NCBI GenBank assembly: GCA_011947345.1
Contig: JAAVTG010000698.1
Span: forward strand, 1-33,706
From: Phytophthora quininea
Lineage: Eukaryota; Oomycota; Peronosporomycetes; Peronosporales; Peronosporaceae
Reading direction: 5' to 3'
DNA: 33,706 bases
Shown: piece after piece, positions 1-10,108 of the stretch
Layout: each line of letters starts with the position of its first letter
Numbering within the stretch: the first letter of the stretch is position 1
Position numbers and translations under genes: made by a program
The notes under the pieces: model-generated
Told to the model about the DNA's origin: nothing
The model's input: the letters and a program-made list of their open reading frames with translations, nothing else
The model's database searches: none

Positions 1-190
1 GGTCCACGTCTGGGCCGCCTTCGCTCCGCTCGGCAGCGATTGGCCGAAACTCTTTCGGCGAATGGGCGCCGCCGTCGCTGGCGCTCGGCAGCCAATGGCA
101 GCGCCGGATCTTGTCCATCGAAACTCGGCGACGGACCGACCGACCGACGGACAAACGGACAGACAGCAAGTCTCTAGTAGTAGTCTAAGA
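1..190 (-). mobile_element. Helitron unit E, 5' end only
   Basis: These bases match the first ~190 bases of units A to D in minus orientation, ending (as their 5' terminus) in TCTTAGACTACT at 190. The GACC/GACG/GACA-type tetranucleotide stretch near 130-170 is slightly expanded compared with the other units. The remainder of the unit lies outside the window, so whether it is long or short is unknown. Confidence 0.85.
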
Positions 191-218
191 CTAGCCGAGC
201 GCCGCCGCTACGCGGCGG
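191..218 (-). repeat. Helitron 3' terminal hairpin of unit D
   Basis: On the plus strand this reads CTAG, a 7-base spacer, then a stem CCGCCGC / GCGGCGG around a TAC loop. On the minus strand it is hairpin, short spacer, CTAG, followed by the T of the next unit's TC. This is the standard Helitron 3' end. Equivalent hairpins end units C, B and A. Confidence 0.85.
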
Positions 219-413
219 TGGGTTATGGTTGGATGCAGCTGTGTGGACTGCCCGCCTCCGCTTCGCTCCGGCGGGATGATTTAGCTTTTTACACGAACTA
301 CTAAGTAGTGCAATCTAAAACATACAGGCGTATAAAATGTTTCGTGAAAATTGCCAAGTGCCATTTGTCCAACATAAAGCTAGGTTCTAGTTCGCAGTGG
401 CAAGCTACTACAT

Positions 414-1404
414 CTAGCCTAGCAATGCACCTCGACTCCTAATCAAAATCTGCGTGTACACGATGTTTCTCGTGTACACTCCTCCGTCCGGGTCTACGAA
501 CTCTGGATACTCAATCAACGCCTTGAACTTGCTTCGAGAGGTCACGCGAGACAACGCCACATACAACTGGCCATGCGAAAAACACGGGAAGCCAAGTACA
601 GCCCCAAGTTTAACACCGTCTGACCTTGGGCCTTGTTAATCGTCATGGCGAATGCTGGTTGCACGGGGAACTGCTTTCGTCGTAGCCGGAAGGGGAAATC
701 GGAGTTGTCGTCGTCGCTCACGAACATAATTCTCGGGATGAGTACTTCTTGGCCTGTTCGTTCTCCAGTCATAATTGTTGCTCTAATGACGTGGTCCTTC
801 AAGTCGACGATTCGTAGACGCGTTCCGTTGCACAGTCCAAGATCCGGGTTCAGATTTCTCATCATCATGATGGGGATACCCTTCTTGAGCAGCAGTCTGT
901 GAGGTGGAATCCCGTTCATGTTCACCGAGTGGAGGAACTCCTGCTCGAAAAACGTTCCGTCATCATCCTCCACTGAGTCCACCGACAAACACTCCCGCGC
1001 TGTCTCCGGAAGTCGAGCTGCGACTGCCTCGTTGATTCTCCGTACCGTCTCATTCGTAGTCGTCAAAATGGTCCGACTGGCAAAATATTCATTCGTCGCA
1101 ACCTCTGGATTGGCAACGTCGGCATACATTGCATCAATGATGCGGGTCATACCCTTGGTATTGCCCCTGGAACTATTTCCTCGTCCTCGTCGTCTTCTAC
1201 AGGAGGATTCGGGATCAGCATATCAGCAGGAATCTTGATGTAGTCATTGCCGAGATCAGCACGTTTTTCATGCCGACCCTCTCCAACGGCAAGCACAAAA
1301 TCAGAGGAAGAGAGGATATCCTCATCGCTTGGCTTCTCGCGCGGGTGGGCCAACGGACGACTATCACCTGGAACGACCACGATCGTCATCACGGTCCTAT
1401 CCAA
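414..1404 (-). pseudogene. Truncated Helitron Rep/Helicase C-terminal segment, unit D
   Basis: The segment opens with the Rep-derived stretch DRTVMTIVVV and passes through EKPSDEDIL directly into the C-terminal half of the Pif1-type helicase, so everything between Rep and helicase motif IV is deleted. It keeps the motif V/VI region with NKAQGQT near 660. A one-base loss relative to C in a C run near 1151 shifts the frame. A second break, shared by all units, precedes the motif-VI segment near 590-600. It cannot encode an active transposase. The final frame ends at 414. Confidence 0.8.
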
Positions 1405-1518
1405 ACGTTACGCTGTTGCCCGTTTTACCAGTTTTTACATCGATACACAATAGAACCGACTTGGCCGAAATGAAAACGAATGTATTCACGGAGGCTATTA
1501 ACAGCCAATGGCCTATCC

Positions 1519-1902
1519 CTAGCGGTAGCGACGGCGACGCGCGGTCTGTCGCTGGTGGACTCGGCGGCGTAGACGACGGTGGCGAGCTTCGCGAGGTGGT
1601 AGTGGCGGCGGCAGCGGCGGCGGGCCGATGGTGACCGCCACCAGGGCCATGGTCTCCTGCCGCCGGTCCAACCGTGGCAGCGGCTGCTCGGCGGCGGTGC
1701 TGTGCCAGAAGCGGCGCTGGCCGTCGCACGCCCGACACCGCCGCGATGCGCTCCTGGCGCGCGGCCTCTCGAAGGCATCCCACTCGAGGAGCTCCTCGCA
1801 GCAAACGCAGCGGAGGCACTGGTTGCCAAGGCCGTCGAGGTCGAGCGGCGCACGCGTCAATTCGGCAGGGTAGCGAGCGCAGGTAACGTTCCCACGCTCC
1901 AT
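1519..1902 (-). CDS. Small Cys-rich zinc-knuckle-like protein, unit D
   Basis: This 127-residue ORF recurs in units A and B and is absent from C. The start follows the conserved context CCAAAACGC-ATG and begins MERGNVTCAR. Several Cys pairs follow (CLRC, VCC, then CRAC about 22 residues later), with a hydrophobic LLEWDAF between pairs. The tail is rich in Pro, Arg and Ser. The CxxC...LxxF...CxxC layout resembles treble-clef or zinc-ribbon knuckles, but I do not recognise a named family. In D the second Cys of the first pair is Tyr (CARY instead of CARC), which may weaken that site. It could be a captured host gene fragment. Function unknown. Confidence 0.5.
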   Translation of the reverse strand: MERGNVTCARYPAELTRAPLDLDGLGNQCLRCVCCEELLEWDAFERPRARSASRRCRACDGQRRFWHSTAAEQPLPRLDRRQETMALVAVTIGPPPLPPPLPPREARHRRLRRRVHQRQTARRRRYR

Positions 1903-1974
1903 CGCGTTTGGCTTTGGTGTTGGTTGAGGGGGAGGAAGAGGGGGGACTACTATCGACCTCTTCATTAAGTACGT

Positions 1975-2047
1975 TTGGTGTGGACCACCCTACTATTGGT
2001 GTGGACCACCCTACTATTCCAGTAAAGTACGAATTGGTGTGGTCCAC
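1975..2047 (-). repeat. Iteron-like subterminal repeats, unit D
   Basis: Two adjacent 21-bp copies of TTGGTGTGGACCACCCTACTA (1975-1995, 1996-2016) are followed after a short spacer by TTGGTGTGGTCCAC at 2034-2047. The shared core GTGGWCCAC is a 9-bp palindrome. These may be binding sites for a Rep or the element's Cys-rich protein. That role is inference. Confidence 0.65.
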
Positions 2048-2231
2048 TTTCGGGCCGCCTTCGCTCCGCTCGGCAGCGATTGGCCGAAACTCTTTTCGGC
2101 GAATGGGCGCCGCCGTCGCTGGCGCTCGGCAGCCAATGGCAGCGCCGGAACTTGTCCATCGAAACTCGGCGACGGACCGACCGACTGACAGACAAACGGA
2201 CAGACAGCAAGTCTCTAGTAGTAGTCTAAGA

Positions 2232-2259
2232 CTAGCCGAGCGCCGCCGCTACGCGGCGG
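2232..2259 (-). repeat. Helitron 3' terminal hairpin of unit C
   Basis: CTAG, spacer, then a perfect 7-bp stem CCGCCGC/GCGGCGG with a 3-base loop. A second GC palindrome, CCCGCC...GGCGGG, lies just inside at about 2288-2312. Confidence 0.85.
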
Positions 2260-2653
2260 TGGGTTATGGTTGGATGCAGCTGTGGGACCGCCCGCCTCCG
2301 CTACGCTCCGGCGGGATGATTTAGCTTTTTACACGAACTACTAAGTAGTGCAACCTAAAACATACAGGCGTATAAAATGTTTCGTGAAAATTGCCAAGTG
2401 CCATTTGTCCAACATAAAGCTAGGTTCTAGTTCGCAGTGGCAAGCTACTACATCTAGCCTAGCAATGCACCTCGACTCCTAATCAAAATCTGCGTGTACA
2501 CGATGTTTCTCGTGTACACTCCTCCGTCCGGGTCTACGAACTCTGGATACTCAATCAACGCCTTGAACTTGCTTCGAGAGGTCACGCGAGACAACGCCAC
2601 ATACAACTGGCCATGCGAAAAACACGGGAAGCCAAGTACAGCCCCAAGTTTAA

Positions 2654-4556
2654 CACCGTCTGGCCTTGGGCCTTGTTAATCGTCATGGCGAATGCTGGTT
2701 GCACGGGGAACTGCTTTCGTCGTAGCCGGAAGGGGAAATCGGAGTTGTCGTCGTCGCTCACGAACATAATTCTCGGGATGAGTACTTCTTGGCCTGTTCG
2801 TTCTCCAGTCATAATTGTTGCTCTAATGACGTGGTCCTTCAAGTCGACGATTCGTAGACGCGTTCCGTTGCACAGTCCAAGATCCGGGTTCAGATTTCTC
2901 ATCATCATGATGGGGATGCCCTTCTTGAGCAGCAGTCTGTGAGGTGGAATCCCGTTCATGTTCACCGAGTGGAGGAACTCCTGCTCGAAAAACGTTCCGT
3001 CATCATCCTCCACTGAGTCCACCGACAAACACTCCCGCGCTGTCTCCGGAAGTCGAGCTGCGACTGCCTCGTTGATTCTCCGTACCGTCTCATTCGTAGT
3101 CGTCAAAATGGTCCGACTGGCAAAATATTCATTCGTCGCAACCTCCGGATTCGCAACGTCGGCATACATTGCGTCAATGATGCGGGTCATACCCCTTGGT
3201 ATTGCCCCTGGAGCTATTTCCTCGTCCTCGTCGTCTTCTACAGGAGGATTCGGGATCAGCATATCAGCAGGAATCTTGATGTAGTCATTGCCGAGATCAG
3301 CACGTTTTTCGTGCCGACCCTCTCCAACGGCAAGCAAAAATTCAGAGAAAGAGAGGATATCCTCGTCGCTTTCTCCTGTCCCCTCGCTCCCAATGCGCAT
3401 ATTCTGTGTTAACCGAACCTGCAAAAGTGTCTCCACAGAGGCGATTCCTTTATACACGCGTTGATCGTTTCTGCAGGCGTGCCTCTCTTCACGACAGGAA
3501 GGATCTGGCGGAAATCTCCTGAGAGCACAAAAACCTTTCCGCCGAAAGGCTCCCTGGGGTTATCCATAATGTCCCGTAGCGTTCGGTCGACAGCCTCAAA
3601 CGCGTGGCGATGCGTCATCGGAGCTTCATCCCAAATGACCAAACTGGTCTGCTGGATAAGCTTGCGCAGGTGCGACTGTTTGAAAATCGAACACGTAGAA
3701 TCCTTGTCCAGTTTCAGCGGAATTTTGAAAGTAGAATGCGCCGTACGCCCGCCCATGAGAAGCAGAGATGCAATTCCACTGGATGCAACAGCAAGTGCAA
3801 TCTTCCCATCCAGACGCACCCTGGCCAAAATGTGTCGAAGTAGCGTAGACTTTCCCGTTCCACCAGGCCCATCAACAAAGAAAAGCTTTTGTGAAATTTC
3901 CCGCGTGGATGACCTGCCCCCGTCGTTACGCGAAGCGCTGGCCGTCGATACCTCATGTCCTGACTCGGCTTCGACGGCTTGTATGATCTGGTCGAATACG
4001 GCTTTCTGCCCTTCGTTGAGTTTGGCCTCGTCGCGAACAATAGCCTCCAATGTCCTTGTGCTGTAGCTTTTCTCGCGGCGTATGAGATTGTTGTCGAGAA
4101 GAGACTCTCGAACCAAACTCGGGAAATCACTCAACTGCGGAAGGTCAAAATCGGTCACAGCATACCCACTCACCTTTAGCAAATCGTTCACGCTTTTTAG
4201 CGTCTCAAACATCACCACGGTCTCTCGTGTAGACTCGGGGAGATCCCGGTGCTTATGCGCTATGTCCCGATTCAATTCCTCATAGAATTGGTCCCACAAT
4301 CCGCGGACGTCGCTTGGCATCGAGTACACTAACAGTGTGCTGAAGAGCTGTCGAAGTTGGTATGGCATCTGAAAACTTGCAGCCTCTGTCATGCATGCAA
4401 CCCACTCTTGGTCGTTGTCAAGATATCCCAATTGTAACGCTGCATCCCTAAACGTGGGACATACGACGCCGTTAACTGTCCGTATATCCTCGAACGATGT
4501 AGGTCCTCTTCGATTGCAGAGCAGTATTCGGAGGAAAAACTTCTCGCCATCCCGGG
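2654..4556 (-). other. Pif1-like SF1B helicase domain of unit C
   Basis: The region from ~4556 to 3425 is one open frame holding motifs I (GPGGTGKST), II (VIWDEAPM) and III (GDFRQILPVV). After one break in a T run the next open frame holds motif IV (RLTQNMR) and runs to motif V (FAMTINKAQGQT). The order and spacing match eukaryotic Helitron helicases. The motif-VI segment (FSHGQLYVALSRV) is present but in another frame, from ~2600 down. Confidence 0.85.
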
Positions 4557-4984
4557 GGACACATGAACCAATCTTCCGAGTGCCGCTCTATACTGCTTAC
4601 GCCGAACCCACTGCTTCTCGTTCCAAACGAACTCCTTGGGGATGTCTTTGTACAGCATCGTCTTCGCGATCTGGTTCTCTGGGGCGTCGCTCTGACATAA
4701 TTCAAAAACCTCGTGAGGTGCGTGTGCGCGCTTCTTTCCAGAATCGCAGTGGGATCTTCCCTTACGTCGAAATGAACCATATGCTCTCTCTCCAAATGCA
4801 CGGTAAGTTGCACGACAGAGTGAGTTTTCCCTTGAACCGCGTAATTCAGAAGCCGGATGCACGCCTCCACAGGGGAAATATACCGAGCATCTAAATATCG
4901 CAGGATTTCGTTTGGCTCCTCGCTCAGGCGTTGCTCAGACGGACGACCATTGCCCGAATCGACGACGACGATTGTCATGACGGT

Positions 4985-5860
4985 CCTATCTGATCCCTTG
5001 TACACGTACTTGTAAATATACTTGACCGCGGTGATTCCAGTACAAACCTCTACGTTGATGTGGCAATCGTACTTCTGAGAGAAGTACGGGTTATAGGGAC
5101 CACCCACTTGTTTGCGGTGGCATTATCATACTTCCGCCCTTTGAACTTTAGAACTCCCGCACTCCGCTCGCGGCGTTTATACTCTGGGTATCCATTCACA
5201 TCCGCCTGAGTCGCCGTATTCAACTTTTTCGGAAAACCTTTGAGCACTTCCCGTCTTTCATGCAAGCACAATTGGGATTCGCGGCGCCACACGGACCATG
5301 CATCATACACGTCATCACGGTCTTGTAAAGATCAGGTTGGTCGCCTCGTCGGGTATTTCGGCGGACACCATCGCATCAATCACTTCTCGGCTTCGCGGCT
5401 TATCCTGATCATCCAGAATAATCAATATGTGTGCATGCGGCAGACCTCGCTTCTGAAACTCCACAACGTAAATCCGAGCACGAACACGGCCCAACACACC
5501 GGCGTCCAAATCTGCAAGTAATTCCCGCAATTTCTGGTTCCAGACACGCGCAACGATATCGGGACGGTCCTGTGCGGTCTGTCCTTCCGACAGCTCACTT
5601 GTAATTTCACTCCACTCTGGGTTGCAAGTCATCGTCATGAAAATATCTGGCTTTCCATACTCGGCCACAATTGTCATAGAGTCCTTGTAGCATTTGTACA
5701 TGTATCGGGGGCTACCAGTATAGGTAGCTGGTAGAATCCGCCGCAAGCCATACTGGTTCAGGAAATGTTTTTGCTGACGGCCCCCAGAACCCGCGTGGCT
5801 CTCCTCATCACGCATCTCAACCGCGCTCTCGTTGATGTAGGCGTCTTCCACACCTCTGTA
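4985..5860 (-). other. Rep HUH endonuclease catalytic core of unit C
   Basis: RGLPHAHILI carries the metal-binding H-x-H at 5429-5437. AVKYIYKYVYKG carries two Tyr three residues apart (YIYKY), the double catalytic tyrosine typical of Helitron Rep. Between them is a Cys-rich segment, CMMHGPCGAANPNCAC, also usual in Helitron Reps. The segment is spread over four frames by single-base losses near 5870, 5325, 5238 and 5100. All key catalytic residues are still encoded. Confidence 0.8.
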
Positions 5861-7998
5861 CAGGTCCGCGCGGATCTCTTCTGGTTATTCGCAACCCACC
5901 TTAAACTATCCTGCTCCACTTTAGCTCGTTGATCCACACACCATTGCTGAAAAAGCCGACCACCGAGATGTAGCACTGATCCATCACCCGGCTTAGGGAA
6001 CAAACGAAAAGCCGTGAACTCTCGAAGAGACATCTTGGGCTCCTCCCGACGTGTCTGGCCGTTTGCATAGGTATCGGTAAAAGACCATCCTAACTCTCCG
6101 CTTGGAAAAAGCAACGGGTACTGGAGTGGGTCGTACATCGGGTTCGTCTCGAACAAACGGAGGAGACGCCGCTGCTTCGTGTAGATGATAAGGTCTCTGT
6201 GTTTGTCGAGGTTTCCGTCCTCCACCAGTGTCGCCCCAACCTCAGACACGGTTGGTAAATTTGTTGTGCCAGGTCGCCTGCGATCCGCGTACAGGTTAAA
6301 CTGGAGATCCACGATCTCTTTCCCGTCCGCTACCTCTTTCCGAAGGAGCTCTCCAAAATTCAAGAACTGCTGCCCGAAAGGATTAACTGTTGCCATCATG
6401 TGCTCGAGGGTTCCCAGTTTTTCCCGGTCCAAGTGAGCAAAAATGCCTTCGCGACGCGCTGCCCGTTTATGCATATCCGGATCTACGATGTAAATCTGCG
6501 CGAACTTCGCAGGTGCTGGTTGGCTTGTGTCGAAGTAGTCGATCGACGGGAGTAGAGAACCGAGATAGTGACCCATGGCACCTTGGATCCTGTACGTGTA
6601 AACACCGCGCTGCCCCTGCACCGATGTATCTTCTCTCACGCGTTGAATGGCGGAGCTATCACTTCTAGACGCCCCGATGGACGTGAAAGCAAACACCTGG
6701 TTGTACGCACGGATGTGTTCTCTGAACTCCTGCTCTCGATAAAAGCCGTGGAGGTAATTGGGAGCTGCTTTCAATCCCGGTAGCTGTACCTTTCCCTTCA
6801 GACAACATGAGAAAGCAGATTCACCCGGCCATTTCCAGGCCCCACACCAAGCACACTGTATCTGATCTGGAAGCTTGTGCCGACCGTCTTCAACATTTTT
6901 CCCAGACACCTTGGACTTGCAGAAGCTCTCGTGGTTACACAGTGCGTGACCGCGTCGAGGGCAACGGTTTCTAACCCGCCTGTTCTCGTTTTCGGCCTCG
7001 CGTCGCTCCGCACGCTGTGCCTCCGTTTGGGCGTCATGCCTCTGTCGACGCCGCAATGTATCGCGTTCCAGAGCTGCCTCCCTTCGTGGTTTCCTTGGAG
7101 TATACGCCGAACTTCGTGATCGATGCGATTACGTTCACCTTCCGCCTCACGCTCGGCTTCTGTCAGGAGCGATCGTCGAGCTTCTTGGCTTGCTCGCGCT
7201 TCCTCCTGGCGACTTGTACGTTCCTCTTCAGTCTCGTCATAGCGCCTAGCCTCCTGATAGATGCGATCACGCTCTCGCTCACTTTCCTTCTCTTCTTGCG
7301 ATTGGCAATTACGGCGATTCAGCCGGTACATGCGATCTCTTCCCGCTCCTGTTCCCTGTCGTCATGAGATAGATCCCCACGACGGCCTTCTTGATAGATA
7401 CGATCGCGCTCTCTCACTTCCGCTCGAGCCACTTCTGTCAGATTTTCACGCCGAGCTTCTTGGTACAATCTGTCATGTTCTCTCCTGGTCTGAACTTGGT
7501 CTGTTTTCTTCCTGGCTCGTCGAATCCGCTGCAGCTCTCGATTCCGTGTCCGAGTACGTTCTTTCTGGGATGCGGTCATGTTGGCTCTCCGTTTCCGCGC
7601 GTTCTCGGCTTTCTTCGCACGGATCCTCTCCGCTTCGTCTGGTTCAGGTATTACCGCACTTGGTGCAGGAGTTGCCACAGTCACGGGGACAATTTCTCCC
7701 ACAGACTCGGCGTAACGCCGTTGATGTTCTGCTGGATCATCTTCCTCCTGCTTACCTTCTTGATCACCACTTGTGTCGACAGCTGGTGCTTGGACCTCCC
7801 GAGTTGTGATGTGGTCCGCGTTCAACGTTAACGCTTCCAGAGCCTTGTTGAGATTGCATCGCCTGCTACTTCGTCTTCGTTGGCGCTTCCGCTTGTCCGC
7901 TCGATCCTCAGGTCCGCATGGAGTCGCGTTAACGCGTTCGTTCTCCCGCAACTCTTTCTCTATGTCCTCGCGCGTCCGCTTGCGCTTAGGTCGCGCCA

Positions 7999-8613
7999 TG
8001 GCGTCCTGTGGACACGAAACAGAGTCACACAGCGCGTTAGACATTACGTCTAAGTACGTCCACATTTTTATATGCAGGCTGGAGTCTTGATCTCGGATCT
8101 TGGGTCTTGTGCGTCGTTTTTGTTGAGTGTGTTTGCATCTGCGTACTGCCTGGCGTGCCAGCTCCCTTCGTAATAAGCTGCAAACATATCCCGCCTACAA
8201 CATACCCAAAAATGGGTACGGAGTGGTTTTTGCTGCACCATAAATGGCACCGTCGGCAAGTCCAGGTTTGAGCGCCCGGGCAGTACTGAGAGTCTTCGTG
8301 CGATATCCGTTGCACATCGCTTTTCAGCGGAAGCTCGACATCAACAGGTCGAAAGCTTCGGGTAAATTTGGCCAATAGGCAGGCGCCATAGTGTGCTCTC
8401 ACTCAGAGTGGGTGGTGGGCCGCAGCCCCTTAGCACGACACCCCCAGCGCAAGCGCTGGGCCATATACTTCACCCTAACTTCCTCCCAGGAGTCTAGGAC
8501 TATCTGTGCGTGGTGGCTTCGTCTCCACTTAAGTCTAACATGCATACATGCAACGCACCTTTCCGCCCGCGCGCGCTTCTTCTTTGAATCTTTTGAATTC
8601 GGGGGCGATCGTC
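7999..8613 (-). other. 5' leader of Helitron unit C, unique to C
   Basis: About 600 bp between the Rep/Helicase start and the shared 5' terminal 214 bp. I see no convincing gene here. It holds a TATA-like TTTTTATA (plus-strand reading, 8065-8072) and an internal hairpin with CTAA at 8430-8460. None of the short units contains this stretch. They carry the Cys-rich ORF and two iterons here instead. Confidence 0.5.
8430..8460 (-). repeat. Internal Helitron-like 3' end (hairpin + CTAA)
   Basis: Minus-strand order is CCCAGCGC-TT-GCGCTGGG (8460 to 8443, a perfect 8-bp stem), a 9-base spacer, then CTAA (8433-8430). That is the architecture of a Helitron 3' terminus (hairpin, ~10 nt, CTRR). The next base is G rather than the expected T. 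It may be a bypassed terminator or the remnant of another Helitron. Confidence 0.45.
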
Positions 8614-8628
8614 CCAGTAAAGTACGAA

Positions 8629-8642
8629 TTGGTGTGGTCCAC
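8629..8642 (-). repeat. Single iteron-like motif in unit C
   Basis: TTGGTGTGGTCCAC with the palindromic core GTGGTCCAC. It corresponds to the third copy of the motif in the short units. The two perfect upstream copies are missing from C because the shared sequence begins only at 8614. Confidence 0.6.
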
Positions 8643-8827
8643 TTTCTCGGGCCGCCTTCGCTCCGCTCGGCAGCGATTGGCCGAAACTCTTTCGGCGAAT
8701 GGGCGCCGCCGTCGCTGGCGCTCGGCAGCCAATGGCAGCGCCGGATCTTGTCCATCGAAACTCGGCGACGGACCGACCGACTGACAGACAAACGGACAGA
8801 CAGCAAGTCTCTAGTAGTAGTCTAAGA

Positions 8828-8855
8828 CTAGCCGAGCGCCGCCGCTACGCGGCGG
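8828..8855 (-). repeat. Helitron 3' terminal hairpin of unit B
   Basis: Same sequence as in C and D: CTAG, spacer, then the perfect CCGCCGC/GCGGCGG stem. Confidence 0.8.
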
Positions 8856-9082
8856 TGGGTTATGGTTGGATGCAGCTGTGTGGACCGCCCGCCTCCGCTA
8901 CGCTCCGGCGGGATGATTTAGCTTTCCACACGAATTACTAAGTAGTGCAATCTAAAACGTACGGGCTTAAAAAATTTTATAAAACCCATGAAAATTGCCA
9001 GGTGCCATTTGTCCAACATAAAGTTAGGTTCTAGTTCGCAGTGGCAAACTGCTACATCTAGCCTAGCAATGCACCTCGACTC

Positions 9083-10033
9083 CTAATCAAAAATCTGCGT
9101 GTACACGATGTTTCTCGTGTACACTCCTCCGTCCGGGTCTACGAACTCTGGATACTCAATCAACGCCTTGAACTTGCTTCGGGAGGTCACGCGAGACAAC
9201 GCCACATACAATTGGCCATGCGAAAACACGGGAAGCCAAGTACAGCCCCAAGTTTAACACCGTCTGGCCTTGGGCCTTGTTAATCGTCATGGCGAATGCT
9301 GGTTGCACGGGAACTGCTTTCGTCGAAGCCGGAAGGGGAAATCGGAGTTGTCGTCGTCGCTCACGAACATAATTCTCGGGATGAGTACTTCTTGGCCTGT
9401 TCGTTCTCCAGTCATAATTGTTGCTCTAATGACGTGGTCCTTCAAGTCGACGATTCGTAGACGCGTTTCGTTGCACAGTCCAAGATCCGGGTTCAGATTT
9501 CTCATCATCACGATGGGGATGCCCTACTTGAGCAGCAGTCTGTGAGGTGGAATCCCGTTCACGTTCACCGAGTGGAGGAACTCCTGCTCGAAAAACGTTC
9601 CGTCATCATCCTTCACTGAGTCCACCGACAAATACTCCCGCGCTGTCTCCGGAAGTCGAGCTGCGACTGCCTCGTTGATTCTCCGTACCGTCTCGTTCGT
9701 AGTCGTCAAAATCGTCCGACTGGCAAAATATTCATTCGTCGCAACCTACGGATTCGCAACGTCGGCATACATTGCGTCAATGATGCGGGTCATACCCCTT
9801 GGTATTGCCCCTGGAGCTATTTCCTCGTCCTCGTCGTCTTCTACAGGAGGATTCGGGATCAGCATATCAGCAGGAATCTTGATGTAGTCATTGCCAAGAT
9901 CCGCATGTTTTTCGTGCCGACCCTCTCCAATGGCAAGCACAAAATCAGAGAAAGAGAGGATATCCTCATCGTTTGGTTCCTCGCGCGGGCGGACCAACGG
10001 ACGACTATCACCTAGAACGACCACAATCGTCAT
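9083..10033 (-). pseudogene. Truncated Helitron Rep/Helicase C-terminal segment, unit B
   Basis: It begins MTIVVVLGDSRP and continues through EEPNDEDIL into the helicase, the same deletion as in A and D. It is broken by two true nonsense substitutions (TAG at about 9746 and 9521), where the other units have sense codons. There is also a single-base loss near 9310. These substitutions cannot be homopolymer errors, so B is a real pseudogene. The last frame ends in VYTQIFD and stops at 9083. Confidence 0.8.
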
Positions 10034-10108
10034 CCCGGTCCTATCCGAACGTTACGCTGTTGCCCGTTTCACCACTGTTTCTGTAGCAATACACAATAAC
10101 ACACAAAT

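Larger units (their letters stand above)
191..2231 (-). mobile_element. Non-autonomous Helitron unit D (2,041 bp)
   Basis: The 3' terminus is CTAG at 191-194 preceded by the terminal hairpin, and the 5' TC is at 2231. The unit keeps ~213 bp of the 5' end and ~1.2 kb of the 3' half of the Rep/Helicase gene in common with C. Between them is a ~600 bp segment with a Cys-rich ORF that C lacks. It is nearly identical to A and B, but groups with C and E by small markers: TAGTAGTAG at the 5' end and a 5-T run near the helicase C-terminus. Confidence 0.9.
2454..7999 (-). pseudogene. Helitron Rep/Helicase (HUH nuclease + Pif1-like helicase), frame-broken
   Basis: This is the rolling-circle transposase: a Rep HUH endonuclease nicks the ends and an SF1B helicase unwinds. 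The start at 7999 (MARPKRKRT) gives a basic, nuclear-localisation-like N-terminus. Next come charged RDRIYQEARR-type repeats (~7130-7480), a Cys cluster with CAWC and CCLKGKV (~6800-6960), the Helitron N-like domain (~5900-6800), Rep HUH (PHAH, 5429-5437), the YIYKY tyrosine pair (~5000-5025), Walker A GPGGTGKS (~3850-3870), WDEAPM (~3620-3640), GDFRQILP (~3500-3523), LTQNMR (~3400-3415) and NKAQGQT (~2660-2680). At least ten frame breaks lie near 7340, 7100, 5870, 5325, 5238, 5100, 4705, 4560, 3425 and 2600. Most fit one missing base in a homopolymer run and I saw no in-frame nonsense codon. A TATAAAAA lies ~65-75 bp upstream of the start. Confidence 0.85.
2232..8827 (-). mobile_element. Long (putatively autonomous) Helitron unit C, 6,596 bp
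   Basis: The 3' CTAG is at 2232-2235 and the 5' TC at 8827. It is the only unit carrying the whole Rep/Helicase gene, which occupies about 2454-7999. The 5' leader (8000-8613) has no counterpart in the short units and contains a second Helitron-like hairpin plus CTAA at 8430-8460. The final 214 bp at the 5' end (8614-8827) match the short units closely. Confidence 0.9.

Noticed and set aside
633..902. Plus-strand frames opposite the helicase C-terminal part in each unit
   Set aside because: These are antisense shadows of the conserved helicase coding sequence; they have no independent motif.
1397..2047. Long minus-strand frame (216 residues) across unit D
   Set aside because: Its composition is Pro/Arg/Ala-rich with no Cys pattern, and the homologous frame in A and B is broken or shorter. 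The frame with paired Cys (1519-1902) is better supported.
5240..5521. Plus-strand frames inside the Rep region
   Set aside because: They overlap the HUH nuclease on the opposite strand and show no recognisable protein features.
8614..8827. CRISPR-like or satellite repeat interpretation of the five 5' end copies
   Set aside because: The copies are kilobases apart, each forms the 5' end of a Helitron, and spacing follows unit length.
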